44,695 bases of DNA from Nostoc sp. S4 (lineage in GTDB: Bacteria; Cyanobacteriota; Cyanobacteriia; Cyanobacteriales; Nostocaceae): assembly GCA_029379225.1 (NCBI GenBank), contig JAQYWR010000058.1, forward strand, positions 1 to 44,695. The letters run 5' to 3'. Position numbers and translations under genes: made by a program. Under the pieces are notes generated by a model. The model had not been told where the DNA came from and did no database searches. It was given only the letters and a program-made list of their open reading frames with translations. Of the stretch, positions 1-9,244 are shown piece after piece (the stretch's first letter is position 1; every line of letters starts with the position of its first letter).

Positions 1-15
1 CGACCTTTGTGAGGG

Positions 16-2601
16 TTGGCAGCTTGCAAAAAACACTTAACGGGAAAAGTCAGTTTAAGGGGTGGTTCAGGCAACAATACTCTCATTGGTGGTGTAGGCA
101 ATGATAGCCTAGAGGCTTTCTATTCTCCTGGAAATAACATTCTCAGGGGGGATGCAGGGTATGACTACCTTGATATTAGCTACTCTACTGGTAACAATAC
201 GGTTTCAGGACAAGATGGGGATGATAATTTTCAGGCTGACGGAGTACAAGGTAGCAACATCCTAAATGGAGGGGATGGCAATGACCGATTCGGTTTGTAC
301 GCCCCGGATATAGCCCCCTCTTCCTTAGCAACTCAAACGCTAGACGGAGGGACAGGAGACGATTATCTAAATATATATTATACCAATGCTACCGAGGCAA
401 TCACTTCGACTTTCAATCCTGCTACTAATACTGGCTCAATTACGGCGGGTACATATCAGGTTAACTATAAGAATATCGAAGAATTAGAGATTCGAGGTAC
501 AACCTTCGGTGACTTGATTGTAGGGAGCAATGGCAACGATAATCTTTTTGGGGGCAGTAGTGGCAATGATTCTAGTTATGCCAATGATACAATTTTTGGG
601 GGTGTTGGTGACGATGAGTTGAGGGTTACGTATTCAACAAGCGATAATATCCTTAACGGTGGTGTTGATGACGATATCTTGGATGCTGACTATTCAACAG
701 GCAATAACACCCTCAATGGTGATGCTGCGAACGATTTGTTGAGTGCTAAATCTTCAAAAGGTGATAATTTGCTTAATGGAGGGGATGGCGACGATTTATT
801 GAGTGCCTCTGGCGACGAATTCAACGGCAGCATTGCCTCAGGCAATAACACCCTCAACGGTGGTACTGGCGACGATTCCTTGAGTGCTTACGATTCAATA
901 GGTAATAACCTATTTAATGGAGGGGATGGCAATGATTCTCTCTCTGTTACAAACGATGGCGATGTTACGGTTGGCAATAATGTTCTCAATGGGGGGAATG
1001 GCAATGATTCGTTACACCTGGGGATTATCTCCTCTTCCTTAGTGACTCAAACAGTAGATGGAGGAACAGGTGACGATTTGTTGACGGCTACTCTCTCCTA
1101 CTATAGTACGGGAATGACTTCGACTTTTAATGCTGCTACTAACACTGGATCTATTGCGGTAGGCATGAATCGGGTTAGCTATAAGAATATCGAACGATTA
1201 AATATCTCCTCAAGTACAGACTATAATGACTACATTGTGGGGAGCAATGGCAACGATACGATAAGTGGATACAGTAGTGGCAATGATACGATAGATGGTG
1301 GCAAAGGTGATGATTTGTTGAGTGTCGTGACCTATAATTCTACCAAGGATAGGGGAATCACTTCGACATTCAATGCTACTACTAACACTGGCTCAATCAC
1401 ATTAGGCACGAATCGGATTAGCTACAAGAATATCGAACGATTAAATATCTCAAATACATTCTACAATAACTTCTACAATGACTACATTGTAGGGAGCAAT
1501 GGCAACGATACAATTAATGAATCCTATGGTGGCAATGATACGATAGATGGCGGCACAGGTGACGATTTGTTGTACATGGATTACGGTGGGGAAATCACTT
1601 CGACATTCAATGCTACTACTAATACTGGCTCAATTATCGCGGGGACGACAACTCGGGTTAGTTACAAGAATATCGAAGGATTAAATATTTCAGGTTCCTA
1701 CTACGATGACTTGATTGTGGGAAGTAATGGCAATGATACCCTTTACGGAGAAGATGGTGGCAATGATACCCTTAACGGTGGTGCGGGTGACGATACCTTG
1801 AACGGTGATAACTCTTCATCAGACAATAACCTGCTCTCTGGTGGAGATGGCAATGATTCTCTTAGGGTTTTTGGTTACTACGACGACAACCGAGGCCGAG
1901 GCGGGTTGTCTCTCTATCTTAGCTCTGGCAATAACACCCTCAATGGTGGCGCTGGTAACGATAATTTAGTTACTAACTATTCAACTGGTAATAATCTGCT
2001 TTCTGGTGGCGATGGCAACGATTCTCTGTTTGCTTACGACTCTGATTCATTATACAGTTTGTACGGAGTTTATGCTGTCTCAGGCAATAACACCCTTAGC
2101 GGTGGCACTGGTGGTGATTACTTGAATGTTAGCGATTCATCAGGCGATAATCTACTTGATGGTGGCGATGGCAATGATATTCTTTCTGCCTCTGGTGGTT
2201 TTGGTAAGAACACCCTCAAAGGTGGAAATGGCAATGATACTCTCACAGGTGGCAAGGGTAATGATAGCCTCTATGGGGGAGCTTGTAGTGATACCTTTGT
2301 TTTCAATACTTACAATCAAGGTGTCGATCACCTTTATGACTTCAACGCCACTAATGAACTGATTCAGGTATCGGCTGCTGGTTTTGGTGGCGGTTTATCA
2401 GCAGGTGTACTTAAGACAAGTCAATTTAGAATCGGAACATCTGCAACCACAACTAGTCAGCGATTTATTTATAACTCGACTACAGGTGGATTATTCTTTG
2501 ACTCTGATGGTAGTGCAGGTGCCTCTGCTCAGGTACAATTTGCACAATTATCTACTGGTTTGTCACTAACCAACAACAATTTTGTAATTGTTTCAACGTA
2601 A
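16..2601 (+). CDS. RTX-type calcium-binding repeat protein (5'-truncated paralogue)
   Basis: The 861-residue reading frame is almost entirely glycine/aspartate-rich nonapeptides of the GGxGxDxLx type (hemolysin-type Ca2+-binding, RTX). They alternate with S/TGNN spacers and with a recurrent longer unit of about 75 residues marked by TSTFNxATNTGSI, SYKNIE.LNIS and IVGSNGNDT. The last ~100 residues (DTFVFN, LYDFNATNELIQVSA, QVQFAQL) form the non-repeated C-terminal domain usual in cyanobacterial RTX proteins; in this family the C-terminus carries the type I secretion signal. The protein is presumably secreted and folds on Ca2+. The frame is preceded by an in-frame TGA at 10-12. It opens with a TTG and ~15 residues unlike any RTX start, whereas the downstream paralogue has a proper leader. 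I infer loss or replacement of the true 5' end, so this may be a pseudogene or a fragment of a gene extending upstream through a frameshift. Confidence 0.85.
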   Translation: MAACKKHLTGKVSLRGGSGNNTLIGGVGNDSLEAFYSPGNNILRGDAGYDYLDISYSTGNNTVSGQDGDDNFQADGVQGSNILNGGDGNDRFGLYAPDIAPSSLATQTLDGGTGDDYLNIYYTNATEAITSTFNPATNTGSITAGTYQVNYKNIEELEIRGTTFGDLIVGSNGNDNLFGGSSGNDSSYANDTIFGGVGDDELRVTYSTSDNILNGGVDDDILDADYSTGNNTLNGDAANDLLSAKSSKGDNLLNGGDGDDLLSASGDEFNGSIASGNNTLNGGTGDDSLSAYDSIGNNLFNGGDGNDSLSVTNDGDVTVGNNVLNGGNGNDSLHLGIISSSLVTQTVDGGTGDDLLTATLSYYSTGMTSTFNAATNTGSIAVGMNRVSYKNIERLNISSSTDYNDYIVGSNGNDTISGYSSGNDTIDGGKGDDLLSVVTYNSTKDRGITSTFNATTNTGSITLGTNRISYKNIERLNISNTFYNNFYNDYIVGSNGNDTINESYGGNDTIDGGTGDDLLYMDYGGEITSTFNATTNTGSIIAGTTTRVSYKNIEGLNISGSYYDDLIVGSNGNDTLYGEDGGNDTLNGGAGDDTLNGDNSSSDNNLLSGGDGNDSLRVFGYYDDNRGRGGLSLYLSSGNNTLNGGAGNDNLVTNYSTGNNLLSGGDGNDSLFAYDSDSLYSLYGVYAVSGNNTLSGGTGGDYLNVSDSSGDNLLDGGDGNDILSASGGFGKNTLKGGNGNDTLTGGKGNDSLYGGACSDTFVFNTYNQGVDHLYDFNATNELIQVSAAGFGGGLSAGVLKTSQFRIGTSATTTSQRFIYNSTTGGLFFDSDGSAGASAQVQFAQLSTGLSLTNNNFVIVST

Positions 2602-2644
2602 TTAGGTTTCACCTCAGGCAACAAGTAAGATTATAAACCTTGAG

Positions 2645-2676
2645 AATGCGAGGTGCGATTCTAGACACCTCGCATT
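2645..2676. terminator. Perfect 11-bp hairpin after first RTX gene
   Basis: AATGCGAGGTG (2645-2655) and CACCTCGCATT (2666-2676) are exact reverse complements around a 10-base loop, 44 bases past the stop codon. No long T run follows, so this is a strong stem but an imperfect intrinsic terminator. It could also act as a 3' mRNA stabiliser. Confidence 0.5.
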
Positions 2677-3482
2677 AAATTCATCTGTGCGTTTGTAATC
2701 AATGGCAAACGATAACGATTTTGAGTTAGATACAATATTATTTTTCTTGTGATGTATACCCTGCCTTAGACATCGCAGCATTCAACAAGCAAAATATCTA
2801 TTTTTTCTTTATCCAGAGAATATCTTTCTACTGGTTTATGCAAATTCTTTGACTTTCAAAAGATAAAGTATACACAAAGTTCAGTATCTGTGTATATATT
2901 TTTTAACAAATAATATTAAGAAGATGCAAAGATATTTATCTAAATCTAGATATGTAAGTAAATATTCTATCTTGAGTTAGCTATGATGTTATTTAGATAT
3001 TTCCTATTTTGAAGCCAGATACCTAAGAGCGAAGGGATAAATATTCCTTCTCCTATAGCCCATCAAGTGTTCCCTATTTTCTAATTAGTAAGACTTACGT
3101 ATTGACAAAACAACTAAATTATGGGTTGTGAATTTGCGACATTCAAGCTCAATTTTTCAACTCTTTTTTAGCAATGTCTATGGCAGATGCTTGCCTATGC
3201 AACTGATAAAGGATGACTGAAATTAGCTTGAAACTCGTTTTTTGTGAATCTACACGTTAATGAATTTGTAAAATGCTTAAGACTTAGATAGTCCCAAGTA
3301 CTTGGATAAGTGATACTTGCAAATTAATTAAAACGAGAGTTGTCATCAAAAATATGTAATCCCCAAAAGTGAAATTTAAGTATGTCGAAAGCCTCAACTT
3401 TCGGCGAATTTTTGTGCCCTCAAGCACTAAAAGTTGAAAACTCAAAGTTATTCTCAAACATCGATTCAGGTAGGAAAAAGTA
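2677..3482. other. AT-rich intergenic region upstream of second RTX gene
   Basis: About 800 bases without a convincing reading frame on either strand. The DNA is AT-rich with no clear tandem repeat. It ends in TAGGAAAAAG just before the ATG of the next gene, a plausible ribosome-binding site. The promoter of the second RTX gene should lie here, but I cannot place -35/-10 boxes with confidence. Confidence 0.4.
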
Positions 3483-6311
3483 ATGACATATATTATCACT
3501 GGAACCAATGCAAACGATACCTTATATGGCACTAACGACGCCGATACAATTAATGGTAAAGCTGGCAATGACACCATCACAGCGTATCAAGGCAACGACA
3601 CCTTAAGAGGTGGTGGTGGCAAAGATACATTTGTTTATAATGGCTCAACCGAAGGCACTGATACGATTACCGATTTCGGTGGCGTCGGTAAAGGAACAAA
3701 TCCAACAGCAGCAATAATTGCCGAAGTCGATACTATCCAATTCTTGAACTCTAAATTTACTGCACGAAATTTGCTACTCACCCAAAATGGTAATAATCTA
3801 GAAATCACTTTTGAAAACGTATATAACACCACAAAAATCATCCTGCAAAACTTCAAATTAGAAAACTTTGATAACTTGAAAGCTTCTGGTACAAGACCAG
3901 CCATAGGCAATATCTTGTTTAAAAAGGAAACTAGTATCACTGATAGCTTTAATGTTCTAGATGCCAACTCTACTGATACAAGCATCGGTATCAAGAACAC
4001 GGTAACCTTCCTTAATGACCTAGACAACAACATTACGGGTTTAGACAACTCAGATGATGTGGTGAATGGTCAAGGGGGCAATGACAAAATAGATGGGTTA
4101 AGTGGTGACGATTTGCTGCGGGGTGGTGCAGGCAATGATACTCTCATTGGTGGTCTGGGCAATGATACCCTAGATGCTTCCTATTCTTCTGGATATAACA
4201 TTCTCACAGGGAATGCAGGGGATGACTACCTTGATGCTTCCCACTCTACTGAAAATAACATTCTCACAGGGGATGCAGGGGATGACTACCTTGATATTAG
4301 CTACTCTACTGGCAATAACTCCCTTGTTGGTGGTATTGGTGACGATACTTTGAATGGTGACTCTTTAACAGGCGATAACACTCTCAACGGTGGTATTGGC
4401 AGCGATCGCTTGATTGTTGAGGGTTCAAAAGGTGATAACTTACTCTCTGGCGGCGATGGCAATGATTTGCTTGACGCCTCTGTGCTTGTTATTATGGGCG
4501 GATACGACTTTATTGGCTCCTCAGGTAATAATACCCTCAATGGTGGCGCTGGTGACGATGGATTGTTTGCTGGGTCTCCAGAAAGCAATAATTTACTCTC
4601 TGGAGACGATGGTAATGATTATCTTTCCACCTCTGGCTATAATTATTATAGATCGGACTATAGTTTTAGCTCCTCAGGCAATAACACCCTCAACGGTGGC
4701 ATTGGTGACGATATATTAGATGCTGGAATTTCAACAGGTAATAACCTACTTTCTGGTGGCGATGGCAATGATTTACTCTCCATCTCTGGCGTTGTCATCG
4801 GAACCAGTGGTGGAGATATTTATGATTCCTCCTCAGGTAATAATACCCTCAACGGTGGCACTGGTGACGATACATTGCGTGCTGAGATTTCAACAGGCAA
4901 TAACTTACTCTCTGGTGGCGATGGCAATGATTCTTTGTATCTAAGCACCTCATCTGGTGATACTGTCCGCTCTTATTTAGTGACTCAAACGGTAGATGGG
5001 GGTAAAGATGATGATTTGTTGTCTGTCAATTACAGCAATGCTACTGGAGGAATCACAACGACATTCAATGCTACTACTAAGATGAGCTTGATGACAGCAG
5101 GCAAGTATCGAGTTAGTTATCAGAATATTGAAAGATTAAATATCTTAGATACAGCCTACGATGACAACATTGTGGGGAGCAATGGCAACGATACTCTCTC
5201 CATAGATAGTGGTGGCAAAGATACGATAGATGGGGGTAAGGGTGATGATTTGCTCTCTGTTGATTACAACAATGCTACCACAGGAATTACAACAACATTT
5301 AATGCTACTACAAACAAGGGAGCAATTACAGCGGGCAATAATAATCGCGTTAGCTACAAGAATATCGAAAGATTAAATATCTCAGGTACACCCTTTGATG
5401 ACAACATTGTGGGGAGCAATGGGAATGATACGTTCTCCACAGGCAATCGTGGCAAAGATACGATAGATGGGGGTAAGGGTGACGATTTATTGACCGTCGA
5501 GTCCTTCTATGGCATAAGCGGCGGAATCACAACGACATTCAATGCTACTACAAATAAGGGAGAAATTACGGCGGGCAATAATAGCGTTAGCTACAAGAAT
5601 ATCGAACGATTAAATATTACAGGTACAGACTATAATGACAACATTGTGGGGAGCAATGGCAACGATACGCTTTTTACAGGCAGTGGTGGCAATGACACAA
5701 TAGATGGGGGGACAGGTAACGATTTATTGTCCGTCGATTTTAGAAATGCTACCACAGGAATCACAACGACATTCAATGCTACTACAAACAAGGGAGAAAT
5801 TACGGCGGATACGAGACTAGTTAGCTACCAAAATATTGAAGGATTAAATATCTCAGGTACAGACTATAATGACAACATTGTGGGGAACAATGGCAACGAT
5901 ACCCTCGACGGTAATAGTGGCAATGATACCCTCAAAGGTGGTAATGGTAATGATGTCCTTATAGGTGGTAGCGGTAATGATAGCCTTTATGGAGGAGCTG
6001 GTACTGATACCTTTGTTTTCAATTATTTCACTGAAGGTGTCGATCGCCTTTATGACTTTAACGCCACTAATGAACTGATTCAGGTATCGGCTGCTGGTTT
6101 TGGTGGCGGTTTATCAGCAGGTGTACTTAAGACAAGTCAATTTAGAATCGGAACATCTGCAACCACAACTAGTCAGCGATTTATTTATAACTCGACTACA
6201 GGTGGATTGTTCTTTGACTCTGATGGTAGTGCAGGTGCGTTTACTCAGGTACAATTTGCACAACTTACTACTGGCTTGTCACTAACCAACAACAATTTTG
6301 TGATTGTTTAA
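3483..6311 (+). CDS. RTX-type calcium-binding repeat protein, full length
   Basis: A 942-residue protein beginning with the typical cyanobacterial RTX leader (ITGTNANDTLYGTNDADTI). Residues ~1-60 are the first nonapeptide block. Residues ~60-180 are a less repetitive domain ending near NILFKKETSITDSFNV. Then follow ~250 residues of GGxGxDxL units with STGNN spacers, and four consecutive ~77-residue modules (nucleotides about 4985-5880; each has ITTTFNATT..., SYKNIERLNI..., IVGSNGNDT). The C-terminal domain is DTFVFN...FDSDGSAG...NNNFVIV. There is no N-terminal signal peptide, as expected for type I (ABC/TolC) secretion. It is the tandem paralogue of the gene at 16-2601; the last ~180 bases of the two genes are almost identical, implying recent duplication or gene conversion. 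No HlyB/HlyD/TolC genes lie in the window. Role unknown; surface or matrix protein likely. Confidence 0.92.
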   Translation: MTYIITGTNANDTLYGTNDADTINGKAGNDTITAYQGNDTLRGGGGKDTFVYNGSTEGTDTITDFGGVGKGTNPTAAIIAEVDTIQFLNSKFTARNLLLTQNGNNLEITFENVYNTTKIILQNFKLENFDNLKASGTRPAIGNILFKKETSITDSFNVLDANSTDTSIGIKNTVTFLNDLDNNITGLDNSDDVVNGQGGNDKIDGLSGDDLLRGGAGNDTLIGGLGNDTLDASYSSGYNILTGNAGDDYLDASHSTENNILTGDAGDDYLDISYSTGNNSLVGGIGDDTLNGDSLTGDNTLNGGIGSDRLIVEGSKGDNLLSGGDGNDLLDASVLVIMGGYDFIGSSGNNTLNGGAGDDGLFAGSPESNNLLSGDDGNDYLSTSGYNYYRSDYSFSSSGNNTLNGGIGDDILDAGISTGNNLLSGGDGNDLLSISGVVIGTSGGDIYDSSSGNNTLNGGTGDDTLRAEISTGNNLLSGGDGNDSLYLSTSSGDTVRSYLVTQTVDGGKDDDLLSVNYSNATGGITTTFNATTKMSLMTAGKYRVSYQNIERLNILDTAYDDNIVGSNGNDTLSIDSGGKDTIDGGKGDDLLSVDYNNATTGITTTFNATTNKGAITAGNNNRVSYKNIERLNISGTPFDDNIVGSNGNDTFSTGNRGKDTIDGGKGDDLLTVESFYGISGGITTTFNATTNKGEITAGNNSVSYKNIERLNITGTDYNDNIVGSNGNDTLFTGSGGNDTIDGGTGNDLLSVDFRNATTGITTTFNATTNKGEITADTRLVSYQNIEGLNISGTDYNDNIVGNNGNDTLDGNSGNDTLKGGNGNDVLIGGSGNDSLYGGAGTDTFVFNYFTEGVDRLYDFNATNELIQVSAAGFGGGLSAGVLKTSQFRIGTSATTTSQRFIYNSTTGGLFFDSDGSAGAFTQVQFAQLTTGLSLTNNNFVIV

Positions 6312-6385
6312 TTGTAATTGGCATTTATCACTCTAAGCAGAGAAAAATAGGAAATCGTCGGATTGCAATGTGCTTAATACAGATG

Positions 6386-6412
6386 AGGGAGAAAAGGTAG
6401 TTTTTTCTCCCT
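6386..6412. terminator. Bidirectional hairpin between convergent genes
   Basis: AGGGAGAAAA (6386-6395) pairs exactly with TTTTCTCCCT (6403-6412) around a 7-base loop. It sits between the convergent RTX gene (ends 6311) and DAHP synthase gene (ends 6473). A-rich and T-rich arm bases give a run on either strand, so it can serve both transcripts. Confidence 0.6.
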
Positions 6413-6472
6413 TATCTCTCCCAGAAATATAATTTTTGAATACTGAATTAGTATTCTAGTCTCCCAAATAAG

Positions 6473-7519
6473 TCACTTAAGTTTTTCATGAGCAGCCAAA
6501 ATAATTTTCTCTGTTTCTTCCCAATTAATACATTTGTCAGTTACAGAAACACCATATTTTAATTCTTCTTTTTTATCAGTAATTGGTTGATTACCTTCAT
6601 ATAAATTTGATTCCAGCATCATGCCAACTATTGATGTATTGCCATCCAATATTTGCTCAATAACATTTTCTAAGACAGCAGATTGTAATTTGTAATCTTT
6701 ATTTGTATTGCCGTGGCTACAATCGATGACAATTCTTGGTGGTAAATTTGCCTCTTTTAATTTCTTTTCTACCAGGCTGACGCTGACTGCATCAAAGTTA
6801 GGCTGACTACCACCTCTTAAAATAACGTGACCGTAGATATTACCTTTCGTTTGAAAGACACTGACTTGTCCGCTTTGATTAATTCCCAGAAAATTATGAG
6901 GGTTTCTAGCTGATTGTAGGGCATTCAAAGCTACTTGAATATTACCGTCAGTACCGTTTTTAAAACCCACAGGCATAGAAAGTCCGCTAGCCATTTCCCG
7001 ATGAGTTTGTGATTCGGTTGTGCGTGCCCCAATGGCAGACCATGTAATCAATTCACTGATGTATTGAGGAATAATTGGATCTAGCGCTTCTGTGGCAGCA
7101 GGTAGTCCCAATTCTGTAATTTTTAATAAAAGTTCGCGTGCAATTAATAAACCATTTTCTACATCAAAAGAATCATCCATCTCTGGGTCATTAATTAATC
7201 CTTTCCAGCCTACAGTTGTTCTAGGTTTTTCAAAGTAGACTCGCATAATTAGTAACAGCTTATCTTGAACTCGCTCTGCTAATAATTTCAATCTTTGGGA
7301 ATATTCGATCGCTGCTTTGGGATCGTGGATTGAACACGGCCCAACTACTATGAATTTTCGGCGATCGCGAAAATCCAAAATCCCTTCTATTTCTTCTCTG
7401 TACCTTAAAACTGTTTGTTCTGCTAATTGAGTTAATGGTAATCTCGATTTAATTTCTTTGGGAGTTAAGAGAACCCGGTGGTTGTCGATGTTTGCATTAA
7501 ACAATTTGTGGTTGTGCAT
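6473..7519 (-). CDS. aroF: 3-deoxy-7-phosphoheptulonate (DAHP) synthase, class I AroF/G/H type
   Basis: Catalyses the first committed step of the shikimate pathway, condensing phosphoenolpyruvate with erythrose 4-phosphate. At 348 residues it has the usual length of the AroF/AroG/AroH family. Visible signatures are GPCSIHDP (~60-67), RVYFEKPRTTVGWKGLINDP (~93-112), the KNGTDG phosphate/metal-site motif, LRGGS..NFDAVS and DCSHGN near the C-terminus. The start is the ATG at 7517-7519, giving the usual short N-terminal extension (TPKEIKSRLPL). It is monocistronic: the flanking genes point the other way. Feedback class (Tyr, Phe or Trp) cannot be read from the sequence, and cyanobacteria often carry several copies, including some in scytonemin or mycosporine clusters, of which I see no trace here. 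The symbol is given by family and not by isozyme evidence. Confidence 0.95.
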   Translation of the reverse strand: MHNHKLFNANIDNHRVLLTPKEIKSRLPLTQLAEQTVLRYREEIEGILDFRDRRKFIVVGPCSIHDPKAAIEYSQRLKLLAERVQDKLLLIMRVYFEKPRTTVGWKGLINDPEMDDSFDVENGLLIARELLLKITELGLPAATEALDPIIPQYISELITWSAIGARTTESQTHREMASGLSMPVGFKNGTDGNIQVALNALQSARNPHNFLGINQSGQVSVFQTKGNIYGHVILRGGSQPNFDAVSVSLVEKKLKEANLPPRIVIDCSHGNTNKDYKLQSAVLENVIEQILDGNTSIVGMMLESNLYEGNQPITDKKEELKYGVSVTDKCINWEETEKIILAAHEKLK

Positions 7520-7945
7520 GTAGATTTTCTCTAAATTTATGCTATTCTCTTTCTCAGTGCAACTTAATATACACGGGCTTAATCAAAAATACAAAATATT
7601 AGATATTTCACCATTCAAAAATTTATAATTAAACTTGATTTTAGTCAAGCAATTACTATTAATAATATTTTAGTTATTGCGATATTGCTGTTTACAATTG
7701 GGTAAAATTTAGATAAATGCACAGTTGGGGATTAATGTCAAGGTAAGCCAAAATATCAGAAAAATGTTGTTTCCAGGTTATAGCAAGAAAATATTGTTTA
7801 TTAAGGTACTATCGCTATTATCGCAGAAAAAGGCTTTGATATCGTGTCTGATTGAAAAGCAATCGCTACGGCTGACACCAACAAAAGTCTCAAACGCTTG
7901 GGTGACTAGTTTTGAATCCGATTAAGAAATATTGTTTTTGCTTGA
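7520..7945. other. Divergent intergenic region, DAHP synthase / GNAT
   Basis: Holds the promoters of both flanking genes. It is AT-rich; a possible -10 (TAAAAT, ~7702-7707) is visible on the plus strand. A 66-codon frame at 7725-7925 lacks composition, motif or ribosome-binding site support and is not annotated. Confidence 0.35.
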
Positions 7946-7951
7946 TTGATT

Positions 7952-8497
7952 ATGTATATAAAGGTGCTATCTGCTTCGATTGATGACAAACCACTCATCC
8001 AACAGATGATGGAGCTTTATCAGTATGACTTTTCAGAATTTGAAAATCAAGACCTCAACGAGCATGGTTATTTTGGATACCCGTACTTAGATTATTACTG
8101 GATCGAAGGCGATCGCTATCCCTTCATTGTGCGAGTAGGTGGAAAGCTTGCTGGATTTGTTTTAGTAAATCAGTTCACATATATTCCAGACAGTGAATAT
8201 TCTATGGCAGAGTTTTTTATTTTACGAAAATACAGGCAACAAGGAATTGGTAAGTTGGTTGCTTATCAAGTGTTCGACCGATTTTGTGGTAAGTGGGAGA
8301 TTTATCAAATTAACACAAATACAGTCGCTCAAAAATTTTGGCGCAGTGTGATTGCAGAGTACACAACAGGAAAATTTAGAGAAATTGCGATCGTTGAGCG
8401 CGATCGCCAAGGAACGATTCAATATTTTGATAACACCTCAAAATGTTCCTTGAATAATTCCGCCATCTACTTGCAGCATGACTCCATTTACAAATGA
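7952..8497 (+). CDS. GNAT family N-acetyltransferase
   Basis: A small acyl-CoA-dependent acetyltransferase of the GCN5-related fold. The acetyl-CoA-binding motif A is clear as RKYRQQGIGK (R/QxxGxG/A), preceded by the beta-strand AEFFIL and a central VGGKLAGFVLV strand; the later QKFW is typical of motif B. The acceptor substrate cannot be predicted. I chose the ATG at 7952 rather than the TTG two codons earlier. The last ~20 residues after YFDN (TSKCSLNN...) lie antisense to the 3' end of the SDR gene, so the frame reads 60 bases into its convergent neighbour. That tail looks unlike a GNAT C-terminus and was probably gained by loss of the original stop. Confidence 0.85.
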   Translation: MYIKVLSASIDDKPLIQQMMELYQYDFSEFENQDLNEHGYFGYPYLDYYWIEGDRYPFIVRVGGKLAGFVLVNQFTYIPDSEYSMAEFFILRKYRQQGIGKLVAYQVFDRFCGKWEIYQINTNTVAQKFWRSVIAEYTTGKFREIAIVERDRQGTIQYFDNTSKCSLNNSAIYLQHDSIYK

Positions 8498-9226
8498 GGC
8501 TGCTGGTGAACTCAAAAATACTGCAACATTGGCAAACTCTTCTGGTGTCCCCATGCGGGCTAAAGGAACTTTTGCATTGATTTTGGCAATTTCTGCTTCT
8601 TTGGTTTCACCAGTTTTAGTAATCTGGGCATTGATTAATTCTTCGACTCGTTCTGTATATGTCCAACCTGGTAAAATGCTGTTGACGCGAATTTTATCGT
8701 TGCCCAGTTCTTGGCTGAGAGTTTTAGTTAAACCAATCACAGCTAAGCGAAGGGAATTAGACAATACAAGATTTTGAACTGGTTGTTTGGTTGAGGTTGA
8801 AGTGATAGTTAGAATCGCTGCTGCTGTTGATTGGCGCAAGTGAGGTAAAGCGTACTTTACCAAACGGACTGCACTCAGCAAAGTTAAATTCAGCGAAGTT
8901 TCCCAAGTTGCTAAATCGATATCATCAAAAGTGCCAGCGGGTGGCCCTCCGGCGTTAGTAACGAGGATATCCAACCCGCCGAATTTCTCTAGTGTGGTAT
9001 TAATCACTCGTTCAATATCTTGTTGATTGGTAACATCTGCACGCAGAGATAGCACTTGTGTACCTGTTTCGCTGGCAATTTCCGCAGCAGTTTTGTCTAT
9101 TAACTCACTGCGGGCACAAATGGCAACCTTTGCACCCTCACGGGCAAATTGCCTTGCTGTAGCTTTGCCCAAACCTTTACTAGCAGCTGTTACTAAGGCG
9201 ACTTTGCCACGGAGTTGCAAATCCAT
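8438..9226 (-). CDS. Atypical short-chain dehydrogenase/reductase (SDR)
   Basis: 262 residues with a Rossmann fold. The cofactor loop is TAASKGLGKA (near residue 14; canonical TGxxxGxG is changed), followed by an NAGGPP motif (~90) and a C-terminal VDGG. The catalytic YxxxK is missing: where it should sit the protein has LSNSLRLAV, so Tyr becomes Ser and Lys becomes Arg by my alignment. A known SDR subgroup annotated as beta-ketoacyl-ACP-reductase-like shares this imperfect cofactor motif and incomplete tetrad, so this is a family trait, not damage. It lies 18 bases downstream of the nitroreductase gene on the same strand, probably co-transcribed. Substrate unknown; proximity to a sulfonate-binding protein suggests a role in organosulfur or related small-molecule metabolism. 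Confidence 0.88.
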   Translation of the reverse strand: MDLQLRGKVALVTAASKGLGKATARQFAREGAKVAICARSELIDKTAAEIASETGTQVLSLRADVTNQQDIERVINTTLEKFGGLDILVTNAGGPPAGTFDDIDLATWETSLNLTLLSAVRLVKYALPHLRQSTAAAILTITSTSTKQPVQNLVLSNSLRLAVIGLTKTLSQELGNDKIRVNSILPGWTYTERVEELINAQITKTGETKEAEIAKINAKVPLARMGTPEEFANVAVFLSSPAASFVNGVMLQVDGGIIQGTF

Positions 9227-9244
9227 AATTTTGATGTTTTTTGT

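Noticed and set aside
3089..3115. GTAAGACTTACGTATTGACA as an insertion-sequence end
   Set aside because: It resembles sequences seen near cyanobacterial IS elements, but no matching second end or transposase fragment was found nearby.
7725..7925. 66-codon plus-strand frame upstream of the GNAT gene
   Set aside because: Non-ATG start, no ribosome-binding site, no recognisable motif and composition like intergenic DNA.
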